Positions 12,042 through 22,675 of a stretch of 64,000 bases of DNA are shown piece by piece. The stretch is from the NCBI GenBank assembly GCA_026686845.1, contig JAIVEN010000021.1:19424001-19488000 (forward strand). Direction: 5' to 3'. Numbering within the stretch: position 1 is the stretch's first letter; each line of letters starts with the position of its first letter. This DNA is from Adenanthera pavonina (taxonomy: Eukaryota; Streptophyta; Magnoliopsida; Fabales; Fabaceae). A model generated the notes under the pieces. That model was given only the letters and a program-made list of their open reading frames with translations. It was not told the DNA's origin and ran no database searches. A program made the translations under genes and the position numbers.

Positions 12042-12266
12042 AAACTTATATAGTTGAGAGATAAATCTCTATTTGAGTGGCTCACACAACAATTTGATGA
12101 AATATTATTCAAACATAAGTAATGGACTAGAGGTGGTTACCTACATTTTGCATGGGCCCATGGGACACAAGTTTCATGTTATTTGAGAAATAAGTAATAA
12201 TTAAATGATTTTAATCCTTTAAATGTGATAAACTGATAATGTAACATATGGTATATCTAAATATTA
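12042..12266 (+). repeat. Direct repeat copy 2 (about 225 bp)
   Basis: Starts AAACTTATATAGTTGAGAG and ends CTAAATATTA. Partner of 11272-11510. Both copies share the AATTTGATGAAATATTA and TAATAATTAAAT-type blocks in the same order. Confidence 0.8.
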
Positions 12267-13293
12267 GGGTTGTTCACGAGTGAGGATAGGACAAGTTAGA
12301 CCCCTGCATGTTTTTCTACTTGAAGAGGGCACTAGGGTGGAATTTCGATCTCGTGGCCGGTCCTGGTCCTTGATAGCCCATGGTTTGTACAAGATAGGCC
12401 AAAACATGACTAGGCCATAGTTGGTATAATCTTAAGTTTTATTTTTTTTCACAGATGAATGACTACAATAATAAAAACAAGTAAGAAAAAATATAAAAAA
12501 GGCATGCCTGGAACTAGAAGCAAACATGAGAGAAGATGATAGTATAAGCAATTCTATTTATGAGAACAAAAATGAACAAGAAAAATAGAAGAGAATGAAG
12601 AACAAACAGAAGTTATATATTCACTTTTTCTTTTTCTTCCATATTATTAAAGAAAAATCATACGCAAAACAAGCCTATTAAATTTAAGAAAATATAGTTT
12701 TGAATATCTATTTCAAAATTCATTACTCATTTTGAATAAAAAAATTCATTACTCGTTCGATATCTATCAAAGTAGATTTTTACATAAACAAGAGCTAACA
12801 AATAAATTAGATTAGGTGCTTGTTTTGATGTGTGCTTATCTTCCAGATGATAGCCAGTATTGAGAGGAAGAACACAACAAAAGATGGAGGAGATAGGATT
12901 GGACAAAGGGGACCTTATAGAATGAGAGATCTTAGATCAAGATGATGAAGGCACAAAAGGCACTAAGATACTATCGTTGCCAATTTCTGCTTTGTTAGGG
13001 ACCATTGGAGGTGTCAAGGAGAAGTCCAAATAGAGCTTGGGAAGATGCTACTAGCTCTTGTCGATAAACACATCGTCCCTAATTAACCTTGTTGTTGCAC
13101 TTGTTACCCATAATTATCCCCAACATTGCACACTTTTGCCTTCCCCGATGTCGATGGTGTTTTATCCTATTTTGTCTTCACACCTTCATGAAGTTGAGCA
13201 CACATATTGTATGTTGGGGAATGGGATGATGATAGAAAAAGGAATTAGAGGACAATGACAGACACAACGCAGACCATAATATGGTGGGGATGG
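12267..13293. other. Unassigned sequence, possible retroelement remnant
   Basis: No firm feature. The 12850-13290 part is less AT-rich and has short open frames (for example 13058-13258), but I recognise no domain with confidence. It directly precedes a chromovirus LTR start at 13294 and may be decayed internal retroelement sequence. Confidence 0.3.
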
Positions 13294-13980
13294 TGTAACA
13301 CCGTTAATTTTCTAAAGAAATATTACAGTATGCATAAAGATGTGTAAATATAATGTGAGGTGCATAATTTGATGGAAAAAGGAGTGAAATGACAATTTTC
13401 TAGGTTAAGGCATTAAGAAAAATAAATTTGCACCAAAAATATTTATTTAGAGTTTGGTCCCTAAAAATATTTGCAAATAGGTCCATGCAGAAAATTTATT
13501 TGCAATTTAGTTCCTCCAAGGGCTATTTTGTAAATTATGTCAATAGACCTTATGACATGTTGGATCTAATGGAATAGTGTATTGAGTTTAAAGGGATCAA
13601 TTTGAAAAAAAAAACAGATTGCAAAATGCAGTGGAATTTATATTGCAAAAGAAAAAGTATTGCGGGCCCCACATAGATACTATTTAGAATAGAATATTAA
13701 ATTAAATATAGATCCCAATATAATTTAATCCTGTATCCATAAAGTAATAAAATATTACAAAAGTTAGTTTAACTGTCCGGGTAAAAAGTAAACCAGTACA
13801 GAATATATCTGGACTAGAAAAAAATATATAGTATGTTGGACACTTTTCCCTTCCTAAGTGGAGTAATTTTCAATACATGAGGGAGTGAAATATTTTATTA
13901 TTTCTCTTAGAGTTTCTTGATGTACACTTGGACTAAAATGAAAGGCTTGGTATTTTTATATATACTCCTTCCTTGTCTAT
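13294..13980 (+). mobile_element. Truncated chromovirus LTR (5' portion)
   Basis: Begins TGTAACACCGTTAATTTTC and aligns without large gaps to the first 0.7 kb of LTR B (32664-33400). Shared blocks include AAAGAAATATTA, TGCATAATTTGATGGAAAAA, GCAAATAGGTCC and AGTTTCTTGATGTACACTTGG (here at 13912-13931). The similarity stops near 13980, so only the LTR's 5' part remains. Confidence 0.8.
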
Positions 13981-14500
13981 GATAATCATGAAGGGCTTAT
14001 TTTGGACTCAGAAGAAAGTGTGGAATCGAATGATGTTCCAGTGGAAACCTTGGAGAAGGAATATCACAGCCAAGGTCAAAAACAATTGTTGTTGAACCTC
14101 TATAGGCAATTCCAACACCAATTACACCTCCTCCTCCTCATGAAAGAAGCATAGAAGAGTTGAAGATGTGGACAACGAGGCCGGGTTTGTTTTGGATTCT
14201 AAAAATACTAGCTATGATGGCTCGATAGATTTGGAGCATATTGTCTACAAGATCGTGAGGAAATGTTTTAAAGAATGTGCAAAGTATTATGTAAGTCTTG
14301 ATTAGATTCTTACTTTCATCAAGACAGTAGAAGTTAAGCAATTCCTAGTAACTGAACGACTCTAATATCTAGAGTTGTTGTGGATTGACACAATCATAGG
14401 TCAGATTCCCACTGATGAGTTTTGGACACCTATAAAAGCTAAGTTGGAAGGTTGGGTGTTTGTAACATCCCCATTTTTCTAAGTTGGAAGGTTGGGTGTT
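13981..14500 (+). pseudogene. Possible coding remnant interrupted by LTR (unrecognised)
   Basis: A frame without stops runs from about 14408 into 14500 and can be continued from 16975 to 17084 on the far side of the solo LTR. The frame contains TPIKAKLEG before the insertion and SLEDCVKIYTIESNVW after it. The composition is protein-like and the spacing resembles the start of FAR1-type domains, but this is weak and I do not assign a function. Upstream, an open stretch near 13990-14085 (acidic, Glu/Ser/Asp-rich) may belong to the same gene. Confidence 0.35.
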
Positions 14501-14520
14501 TGTAACATCCCCATTTTTTA
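14441..14520 (+). repeat. Two tandem 40-bp copies spanning the LTR left edge
   Basis: 14441-14480 and 14481-14520 are nearly identical. Each copy holds 20 bp of target sequence (AAGTTGGAAGGTTGGGTGTT) followed by the first 20 bp of the LTR (TGTAACATCCCCATTTTT plus two bases). Only the second copy continues into the full LTR. Confidence 0.95.
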
Positions 14521-16969
14521 TGTAAGTATTTTATGACTAGAAAATGTTATAAATGATATCAAGTTGTTCTGGATTCATTTATGATAATCGAGGAAGTCTA
14601 GATATTTAATTAAATAGGTTTAAGCCCAAAAAGTATAATAAAAATATAAAAAAATGGCTCAAAAGGACAAAACGGTCATTTTTCTACAAGGTAAGGAAAA
14701 ATGGTCATTTTACAATTGAAGCGAGAAAAAAAATAATATTATAATATTCCAGTACAGACTAAAAGTATAAATGATACTAGATATGTGGGCACAGAGAAGA
14801 AAAAGTACAAGTTTGGTCCCATGTGAATAGTTAATGTCGAGGGAGATGAATAGTAAATTTTAGGGTTAATGAATAGTGAAAAGTAAGCAAAACAGGTAGA
14901 TTCCACATGAAAAAGTAAGAGAGAAAAATTATTGCGTTACATAGATAAAGCAAATAGATAAAAATACAGGATATAAAGGAAAACTCAAAGAAAAAGTATA
15001 TAAACTATATCCAAATAAATATGATAAAGAAATGACAAGTACAAGCTCACTTTTTGACTTTCTTGGTCAAAAATATTTGGACAAAAATACCCCTCACTTC
15101 TCTTTCATATAAGATAAAATATCTTGGGGCAAAATAGTAAAGTATAATAACAAAGCAAGAATAATTCATGGCCCTTGGATCAAAATGAAATCTAATGTCC
15201 AAGGTTACTCCAAAAACCTTATAAATACCCTTTCAAGTCCCCTCCCTCATTGCTCATTTGTGAACACCAAGAGGGTGTTAGAGAGATAGGGAGAGGCATG
15301 AGTTTAGTGAGAGAAAGAGAGGGTGGTTAAGAGAGTGGGAGAGAAAGAAGGAGAGGAAGAGAGAAAGAAGGAGAAGAGAGGAAGGAAAGGAAGGCTTGAA
15401 GAGGTCTTCAAGAGGTAAGCACCTTCCCTTAATCTCTTCTAGTTTTTTTACTTTTTTCATTAAGCATGATTTATGTTAGGGTTTGAAGCCTTAATCCCTT
15501 CCCTCCAAGGTCACGATACCCACGGCCAAGGCAAGAAAGGTGCCTAGGGTTTGTGTTTCATGATAACTAAGGGTTGAAGTAAGTTTATGACAATGCATAA
15601 TGCTTAGATTGCATGAAGGAATGGTTTAAAAAGTTAGTTTTTCCAAGTTCAATTTTGAAAGGCCATTCTTAACCAAGAAGGAAAGTGAAGGAGGGAGTGA
15701 GATTTTGATGGTAGTAGTGCTTCCAAAATGTTTCAAGTATGCCAAGTAGCTAAGAAACTAAGGAAGACATGATAGGACATAGTTTGCATAATGTTAGATT
15801 AAGGTTCACTAATGCATACTAAGTTCTCATTAAGTGAACAAGTTATTAATTGAAGTTTGAATGATATTCTTAGGCTTCAAACAAATTCAAGAGGCAAGCT
15901 TATGCTAGTACAAAGCAAGATTTAAAATAAAGTTAGTAAAGCTCTAAGGTAGTCTCTTGTCCTTGCTTAATATTATTGCTTATGAATGTTTTATATGCTA
16001 TTATGATTTATAAATGATGCTATGTTGCTGCTGTGAATATTTTTCTTTAAGTGGTGGCTATTTTATATTAAGGGTTAAGCCCCAAGATGCCTATGTACTG
16101 AGCCATTATGCTACCGAATTTTTGTTAGACAACATGGAAGTTTTGATGTTTTAATGAAAGTATGCTATATTTTATATGCTTTCAAATTTTTTTTGATAGC
16201 ATGATAGCTTATGCAAATTGACTATTGGGATTCCTAAATCTCATCCCATAGTTCCCCAATTATAGGGCCTTGTAAGCATATGGAGCATGAAGAATACTGA
16301 TGATGAAACCTTGCCAAAAAACTACTTATTTCTGTTATGTACTATCTATTTTTGGTTACTGTATAAACTTTTACATGTCTCCAAAAAATTTAGTGGTCTA
16401 TATGTATGATAGATCTATGTCTCAAGAACAATATACCACTAGTTTGGTTGTGTTTGGAGTTATATAATGAAAGATATACTTGTTTTACTAAGACTGCTCC
16501 AGTGAACATTATTTTTGATCTCTAATGGTTTATATTGATGTATAGACTGGTAGAAGTAGAATAAATATATAAAATAAATATGGTTAGAAAGTAGACATGT
16601 AAGCTTACCAATGCTACATATGCATCAAATGGCTCTATGTTTTATGATATATGAATTTTTAAATTTAAGGCTCAGTTTTCAAACAGAAACAGGGACATGA
16701 AAATGAACAGTAAAATTTACATAATAAATCGTATGAATCTATGCATCTATTTTTCATTTTCTTATTTTTTCCTTAAATTTCAAGATGTGCAAAATATATA
16801 GAGACTTGAATCACTAAGAAATTATTTTTTACATTTAGTTATGAATTTTAAAAAATCACTGCACAATGAGGTGTAAAAGTTTTCATTAGTTCAAGTTTTT
16901 CAAAGACTATTTTATACATTAAATAAGTAGTTTTCATGGAAAAAATGTCTTAAAATGTAAGATGTTATA
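14501..16969 (+). mobile_element. Solo LTR of a Gypsy chromovirus, 2.5 kb
   Basis: Begins TGTAACATCCCC and ends GATGTTATA (from TGTTACA). A perfect 5-bp target duplication, GTGTT, lies at 14496-14500 and 16970-16974. The 3' part shares the GTAGAATAAATATATAAAATAAATAT block and neighbouring order with 9120-9564 and 32200-32663. There is a purine-rich transcribed-leader-like stretch (GAGAGA/GAAGGA) at 15270-15400. No internal sequence adjoins it. Confidence 0.93.
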
Positions 16970-16974
16970 GTGTT

Positions 16975-17084
16975 TCCAAGCCTAGAGGATTGTGTAAAGA
17001 TCTACACTATTGAGAGCAATGTTTGGGTTGCAAAACCAGGAAGAAGGAGAACTAATCCACAGCCAAAGGATGCAGAGTTGGTAT
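16975..17084 (+). pseudogene. Continuation of the unrecognised coding remnant
   Basis: This is the right-hand flank of the solo LTR. Its frame continues the one ending at 14500 and runs through a basic segment (KPGRRRTNPQPKD) until an LTR-like block begins at 17085. It is unrecognised as a family and could be a fragment of a transposase-derived gene. Confidence 0.35.
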
Positions 17085-18740
17085 TGTTGGAGATTGTGCC
17101 CTAGGCCAATCATTGTATTGTGAACATTGTACTTCATTATGAAAAAAGAAGGTATTTTTCTTTTATTACATTATTAAATTGTTTGCATGTTTTTCTTTAT
17201 AATAATATTCTTGGATAAATCATTTTATCCCAAATGTCCCTAGTCAATCATCTTTGTGGAATAATGATGAACTAAGACTAATATGATTTTAATTGATAAT
17301 TATGGGTTAATTATGTATGAAGATACAAATCAAAATCATAAGCACCTGTTAGAGAACATGCGTTGGATATAAAAGTCATGAAATAGCTGCATGGATCAAG
17401 TTATAGGTATATTTCATATATATAATCGTGTCACTGAGCCCTCAGATCTGAGATCACCAAGGCTTCCTACTGGGGAACACTGTACTTTGACATAGTCAAA
17501 AGTCACCTTTAATTGGGAGATCATAAAGATTATGATTGAGCATAGTGAAATTCATGTAAAGGAAGATGAATGGTCAATGTAGAATTTGTCCCTTTAATTA
17601 ATGGAGAGATATATCTGGGTCCCTTGATGAGTGAGACTGGGAAAAACATAGTCATGCTCGAATGGTTTCTATTTGTTCTGTCAATCTACTAAGAGATCGA
17701 GAAAGTGATGGTCGAGTAAGGTGAGGATGACATTTCCATACCTCATACTTGACCTATATATCGTGAGACAAAAGAGATGTGATAGGGTAATATGATAGGT
17801 TGCATCGGATCACTGATCTCATATGATTTGGGTAGTCACAATGTCTTGCTAGGGATCACTTGTGACTTGTGGTACAAAAGCGTCATTAGCCCACTGCGAA
17901 CATCATATGGACCTACAGGGTCGCATACAAGAACATGCCAACTCAAGCTAGAATGTTTAGATTTATTGAACCTAAGATATGTCTAGATTCGATGAATTTA
18001 ACGTTTAATTTAGGGTGGAGGAATTTTATAAATATATTTGATATATCTTATAAAATTCAAAATATAGATATGTTTGATATATTATATATATTTCATATAT
18101 TAAATATATTTCAAAATATATATATCATTTAATTAATTTAAATGAATTAGTTTTACATTTAATTCTATGTGATAGATTTAAATTTAAACTAATGTGATAA
18201 TTTGAATTTGACTTATATGATAAATTAAATTTATATTTGATTGTGGATTTAGATTAGATAGTTAGTTTAGATTTAATCTATTAGATAAATTTAAATTTAA
18301 AATAATCTATTTGATTAAGATTTGATTTAATTTAAATAATTTATTTAAAATAATCAAATACTAAACCCTATCTATATATGATAGAGACTAGGGTTATCTA
18401 AAAAAGAATTAAGAAAGTCTCCTTCCAAGCTAGGGAGAGAAAGCGGTCACACACTTAGAGAGAGGAAGTCTACGGATGCACAGAGACCTCAAGTGTACAG
18501 ACATTCGTAAACAGTGGTGCTTGCACATGGTTCAAGTTGGATTCACCATTTATGTGGATACCGATAGAGGGAGTTGATCAGAAGCGTTAGTTCCTAAGGT
18601 CCGATAGGAGAAGAAAAACCTGCAAAGCTACACATCAAAGGTAAAAATTCTTCTCCATATCTTGATTTAAGAAACATTGACTAATCCATCGAAGAAATTT
18701 GGTGTTGTTATCCACTGCACGTGTACCGAGATTCTCATCA
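17085..18740 (+). mobile_element. LTR-like block (probable Copia LTR), 3' limit uncertain
   Basis: Begins TGTTGGAGATTGTGCCCTAG, a start typical of a large group of plant Copia LTRs, and contains a leader-like region (AGGGAGAGAAAGCGGTCACAC near 18431) before a downstream end somewhere around 18.7 kb (CGAGATTCTCATCA). The five bases before it (GGTAT) do not recur after the proposed end, and no primer binding site follows, so this is a truncated LTR or a solo LTR with a lost duplication. Interior 18030-18370 is extremely AT-rich. Confidence 0.6.
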
Positions 18741-19007
18741 TGCTCACGAAACTAAGGAGATCATGGACTAGTTGTACCACCATAGTCTAGAGAATTATTG
18801 CGAATTGTAGATGATTACGTTCATGGATGTAGTAAAGGATACAAAGGATTTTATGGAATTGCAAGGCCATCATTATTTTGAGCTGACATGGGTTGATGCC
18901 ATGTTAAATGTTCTGCTAGATGATGATATCTATTGAGGACTCGTGAAATCCGAGCTCTAGAAGGATTGGCCTGGGAATTTTCAAGAGTGTGTCCGAGAGC
19001 TTACTTA
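18741..19007 (+). other. Short unassigned flank, possibly coding remnant
   Basis: An open stretch from about 18811 (start ATGATTACGTTCATGGATG) codes for an acidic, Asp/Leu-rich peptide of about 40 residues and then meets a stop. It is not recognised. The last five bases, ACTTA (19003-19007), flank the Copia LTR that follows. Confidence 0.3.
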
Positions 19008-20663
19008 TGTTGAATCAAGTATTTTGATGATTCCAAACTAATCTTCAAGAGCTTGGAATAAAGATATCAAAGGTGCACAAAAGGGTTCAAGTGTAGGAAT
19101 TCTAGAAAAATCAGTGCAAGAATAGATGTAGAATATTTAGCAATGTTTTAATTTGAGTAAAAGACTTTGATTTGGTGAAAAGATGTTTTAAAACCTTGAT
19201 TCTATGTTAATTCATAGAATATTTGAAAAACATCCACCCCAACAGATGAAGTTTGAAATGTTTATACTGATTTGCTGTTTTGAAAATTCGAACTTTGGCT
19301 TTGAAAATTCGAATTTCGAATTGAAAATGAACAAGTCTGAAAAGAGGCTTCTCTGATAGATAGATTTTGATTTGAGAAATTTGAATTTTGATACGTGTCT
19401 GAAAAGAGCTTTATCTGATAGACAAACTTTGGCTTTTGAAAATTCAAATTTCATATAAAATGTAACTTATGAAAATTGAAAAATTCGTCCGAGAATATGT
19501 CAAAGTTCATCTAAAAACAAGTTTAAAAGGAGCTTTAAAATTGCTCACTGAGAGACGAACTTTCAACTTGAAAATTCAAATTTCAGACACAAAGCTTGTG
19601 AGTCTGTTGTGTTGATATGTTGACATAGGAAAGACAAAATTCAGAAATTCGAACTTGAAAGTCTGAAAAGAGGTCTCTCTGACAGAAAAACTTTGTCCTT
19701 TGAAAATTCAAATTTCGAATTGATGAACTATTGTGCCTCATTGAACCAGTTACTGACAGACGAATTTTGGGGTTCCAAAATTTGAATTTTGAAGGCACTG
19801 TAGCAAATTGAAATTACTGTTCACACTTAATAGAACGACTTTAAACATGAAAATTCGTATGTTCCAACATAGAATCATTTTCTAAAGATTAAAATTCAAA
19901 TTTTGCTTCATAACAGATGAACTTCAGGAGTTCAACATTAAAGGCTGTAGCTTTTGGTTTCTGTGAAATTCGTCTGTTGACCAACTAAAATTTGAACTTT
20001 GAATGTCAGAAGCAGTAAATGCGGTTGGTAAATGGATAGTTTCTCAGAGTAACCGTTGGATAATATCTTTAACGGCTAGATCTTGTCTCTAACGTATAGT
20101 TGGGGCAGAAATCTATAAATAGAACTTCATTTGAAGATGTGGAAAAAAATTACTTTGTATATACTGAAACTCTGTCAAAGCATCTATTCAAAGTCTCTTA
20201 CTCTTACATACTTCAAACTTTGTACTCCAATTTTCATATTCACTCTGATTAAGAGAGTTTATTTGTTGTACACAATCTTATCTTCATCTGGAAGAAAGAT
20301 TTTCTTATGAGAGGATATCACAAGAGATTGGGGAAGCACTTAGTGAGAGTGCAAAGAGTGAAAGTGTGAGCTCTAGAAACAGAGCATCAACTTTTACCGA
20401 GGCATTTGCAAGAAGCCCACTAAATTCTTGCAGAATAGTGGAAAATCTCAAGTAGTGACTTGGGGACTGGATGCAGGTTAAGTTGAGAGACCAAACCAGG
20501 ATAAATATCTGAGTCTTCTCTTCCCTACTACTACTTTTACTGTTTATTCATTTATACTCTGTTTTACCATCACACTTTGCTTTCTTCACTTTCTTGACAT
20601 TTTGAAGAAAAAATTTTAATCTTCCCAATTCACCCCCCTCTTGGGAAGCCAGCTTATATAACA
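19008..20663 (+). mobile_element. 5' LTR of a family 1 Copia element
   Basis: Begins TGTTGAATCAAGT and ends TATATAACA, immediately followed by AG and a primer binding site, which identifies it as a 5' LTR. It is 1656 bp, almost the same length as the solo LTR at 1547-3204. It has a TATAAATA box at 20114-20121, about 550 bp before its end, and the 3' hairpin (CTTCCCAA ... TTGGGAAG) near 20621-20648. Its centre carries the ACGAACTTTG/AAATTCGAA motif array in a more degraded state than at 1547-3204. No matching 3' LTR follows, because the element is cut at 22675. Confidence 0.95.
20114..20121 (+). promoter_or_regulatory. Putative LTR TATA box
   Basis: TATAAATA in the conserved position of the family 1 LTR. 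The same box is at 2654-2660 in the solo LTR. It would place the transcript start, and so the U3/R boundary, about 30 bp downstream. This is inference from position and conservation. Confidence 0.6.
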
Positions 20664-20665
20664 AG

Positions 20666-20677
20666 TGGTATCAGAGC
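20666..20677 (+). other. Primer binding site (initiator tRNA-Met)
   Basis: TGGTATCAGAGC, complementary to the 3' end of plant initiator tRNA-Met, two bases after the 5' LTR. It primes minus-strand DNA synthesis in Copia elements. Confidence 0.95.
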
Positions 20678-20717
20678 TAGTTTCGCAATCAAAGGATCTT
20701 ACAGTCCGGGAATTACA

Positions 20718-21554
20718 ATGACTGGCTTTGGAGAAAGCATACTTCCAGAGGGAAACAATACAAATAGACCAACTGGTTTCAGTGGAGAACACTATGGTTA
20801 CTGGAAGATGAGGATGTAAATCTATCTCTAGTCCATTGATCTGGACATCTAGTCTGTCATCGAAAAAGGAGATTTTTTCCTAATGGTAGTACAGGATGAT
20901 GGGAAGTATAGAGAAAAGCTAGAAGCAGAATGGAACGAGGAAGATAAAAGAAGAGTCTTGCTAAATTTCAAGGCAAAACACTGCTTGGTCAGTGCTTTGA
21001 ATCAAAACAAATTCTACAGGGTCTTACAATGCTCCACTGCCAAGGAAACGTAGGACACCTTGCAAATTGCTCATGAAGGAACAACTAGAGTTAGAGAAAA
21101 CAAACTGAACACCTGCATAGGTGAATATAAAAGCTTTAGAATGGTTGAAGGAGAAAGTGTAAAAGAGCTACAGAAGAGATTCACTCTTATTGTGAATCAA
21201 CTGAAGAGTCTGGGAAAGGAGTACACTCAGATAGAAAAGGTCAGAAAGATCCTCAGAGCTCTCCCTCTAGAATGGCAACCTAAAGTAACAGCAATAGAGG
21301 AAGCCAGAGGAGAATCAATGGCCTCTATCACAGCTCTTTTAGGTAGCCTCTAGGAGTATAAAGGAAAAATGAAGGCTCTTAAGGAGGCAGGACAAGACAG
21401 AAAGAAGAAAGGTCTTGCTCTGAAAGCTGCTAAGGAGAAAGAAGAAGAATCTAACGATGGAGATGAGCTAGATGAAGGAACTCTGGCTATGATGGTTAGA
21501 CAATTTGGAAGATTTTACAGCAAGAAGAGAAACAAGAAAATCTTCAAGAAAGGA
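20718..21554 (+). pseudogene. Copia gag polyprotein (decayed, 3' deleted)
   Basis: The start ATGACTGGCTTTGGAGAAAG at 20718 gives an N-terminus like other SIRE-type gag proteins (FSGEHYGYWKMRM), with a stop right after. The best preserved part, 21060-21353, is the gag/UBN2 capsid domain (IAHEGTTRVRENKLN, LQKRFTLIVNQLKSLGKEY, LPLEWQPKVTAIEEARGE). A Lys/Glu-rich linker follows at 21369-21550. The CCHC zinc knuckle and the whole protease are missing: the frame runs from a basic stretch (NKKIFKKGAA) straight into the pre-integrase segment GDSWLWHRRLAH. It is close in sequence to the gag at 55061-56780. Confidence 0.9.
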
Positions 21555-22675
21555 GCAGCTGGAGATAGTTGGTTGTGGCATAGAAGATTAGCTCATGTTA
21601 ACATAAATCAACTATCAAAACTGGTTAAAAATTAGTTAGTCACTGGCCTACCAAAAATCACTTTTGAAAAAGACAAAGAATGTGATGCATGTCTAAGAGG
21701 AAAACAAACTAAATCTTCCTTTAAATCTAAAAACGTAGTCACCACAACTAGACCACTAGAACTATTGCATATGGATCTGATTGGTCTATCTAGGATAAAA
21801 AGCATTGGTGGAAGTCAATATATGCTTGTAATTATGGATGATTACTCTAGATTCACCTGGACACTGTTTCTTTCTTCTAAGAATGATATGATTGATGCAT
21901 TTGTAACCTTAGCTAAGAAAGTGCAAAATTTGAAAGGTATTTCTATTGTGTCTATCAGGTCAGATCATGGAGGAGAGTTTGAGAATTCATACTTCCTGGA
22001 GTATTGTGATAAGCATGGAATTGATCACAACTTCTCAGCTCCAAGAATTCCTCAACAAAATGGAGTAGTGGAGACGAAGAAAAACAGAACAATTAGAGAG
22101 ATGGCTAGAGCAATGCTGAATGAAAAGGAACTCTGTCAAGTATTCTAGGCTGATGCAGTAAATATAGCAAGTTACATCATAAATAGAGCCTATATCAGAC
22201 TAATTCTTAGGAAGACTCCTTATGAATTATACAAAGGAAGAAAGCCAAATCTCTCACATCTACATGTATTCGGCTGCAAGTGCTTCATCCACAACAATGG
22301 AAAGGAAAATCTGGGTAAGTTTGATACCAAATCTGATGAAGGTATATTTCTGGGCTATTCTAGTAGAAGTAAGGCATACAGAGTTTTTAATAAGAAATCT
22401 AAATTAGTAGAAGAATCTGTGCATGTAGTATTTATTGAAAATGAAACTATTTCCAAACATGTCACTAATGAAGATGATCTTATTTCAAACTTTAAAAACT
22501 TAGATCTTTCTAATGAAGATAGAATTAAATCTCCAAAAGTATCTTAATCTATTGACATAGAGGAAAATATTCAGGAGACAGATTTTGAGAATGAAAATAA
22601 TGAAGAAATGTCTCAAGAACTCCCTAGAGCTTGGAGATATCAAAGGAATCATCCTGTTGATCAAGTAATTGGGGA
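21555..22675 (+). pseudogene. Copia integrase (decayed)
   Basis: In order: the GAG-pre-integrase region (WLWHRRLAHVNINQLSKL, then a stop at 21633), a zinc-binding CDACLRGKQ segment, and the integrase core at 21765-22148. The core has HMDLIGLSR, the catalytic-region Asp in SDHGGEF, and PQQNGVVETKK with the third acidic residue. The C-terminal part follows in shifted frames (LHVFGCKCF, then NEDDLISNFKNL). The sequence ends within the linker to reverse transcriptase (HPVDQVIGD), where the minus-strand LTR at 22676 begins. No reverse transcriptase or RNase H of this element is in the window. The integrase joins element cDNA to host DNA. This copy has several stops. Confidence 0.92.

Noticed and set aside
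11272..12266. TRIM element with 240-bp LTRs
   Set aside because: The repeats do not begin TG or end CA, no primer binding site follows the left copy, and no duplication flanks the unit.
15278..15460. Open frame on the minus strand with a signal-peptide-like Leu/Ser-rich end
   Set aside because: It is the complement of a GAGAGA/GAAGGA-rich leader of a solo LTR, so the hydrophobic look is a composition effect.
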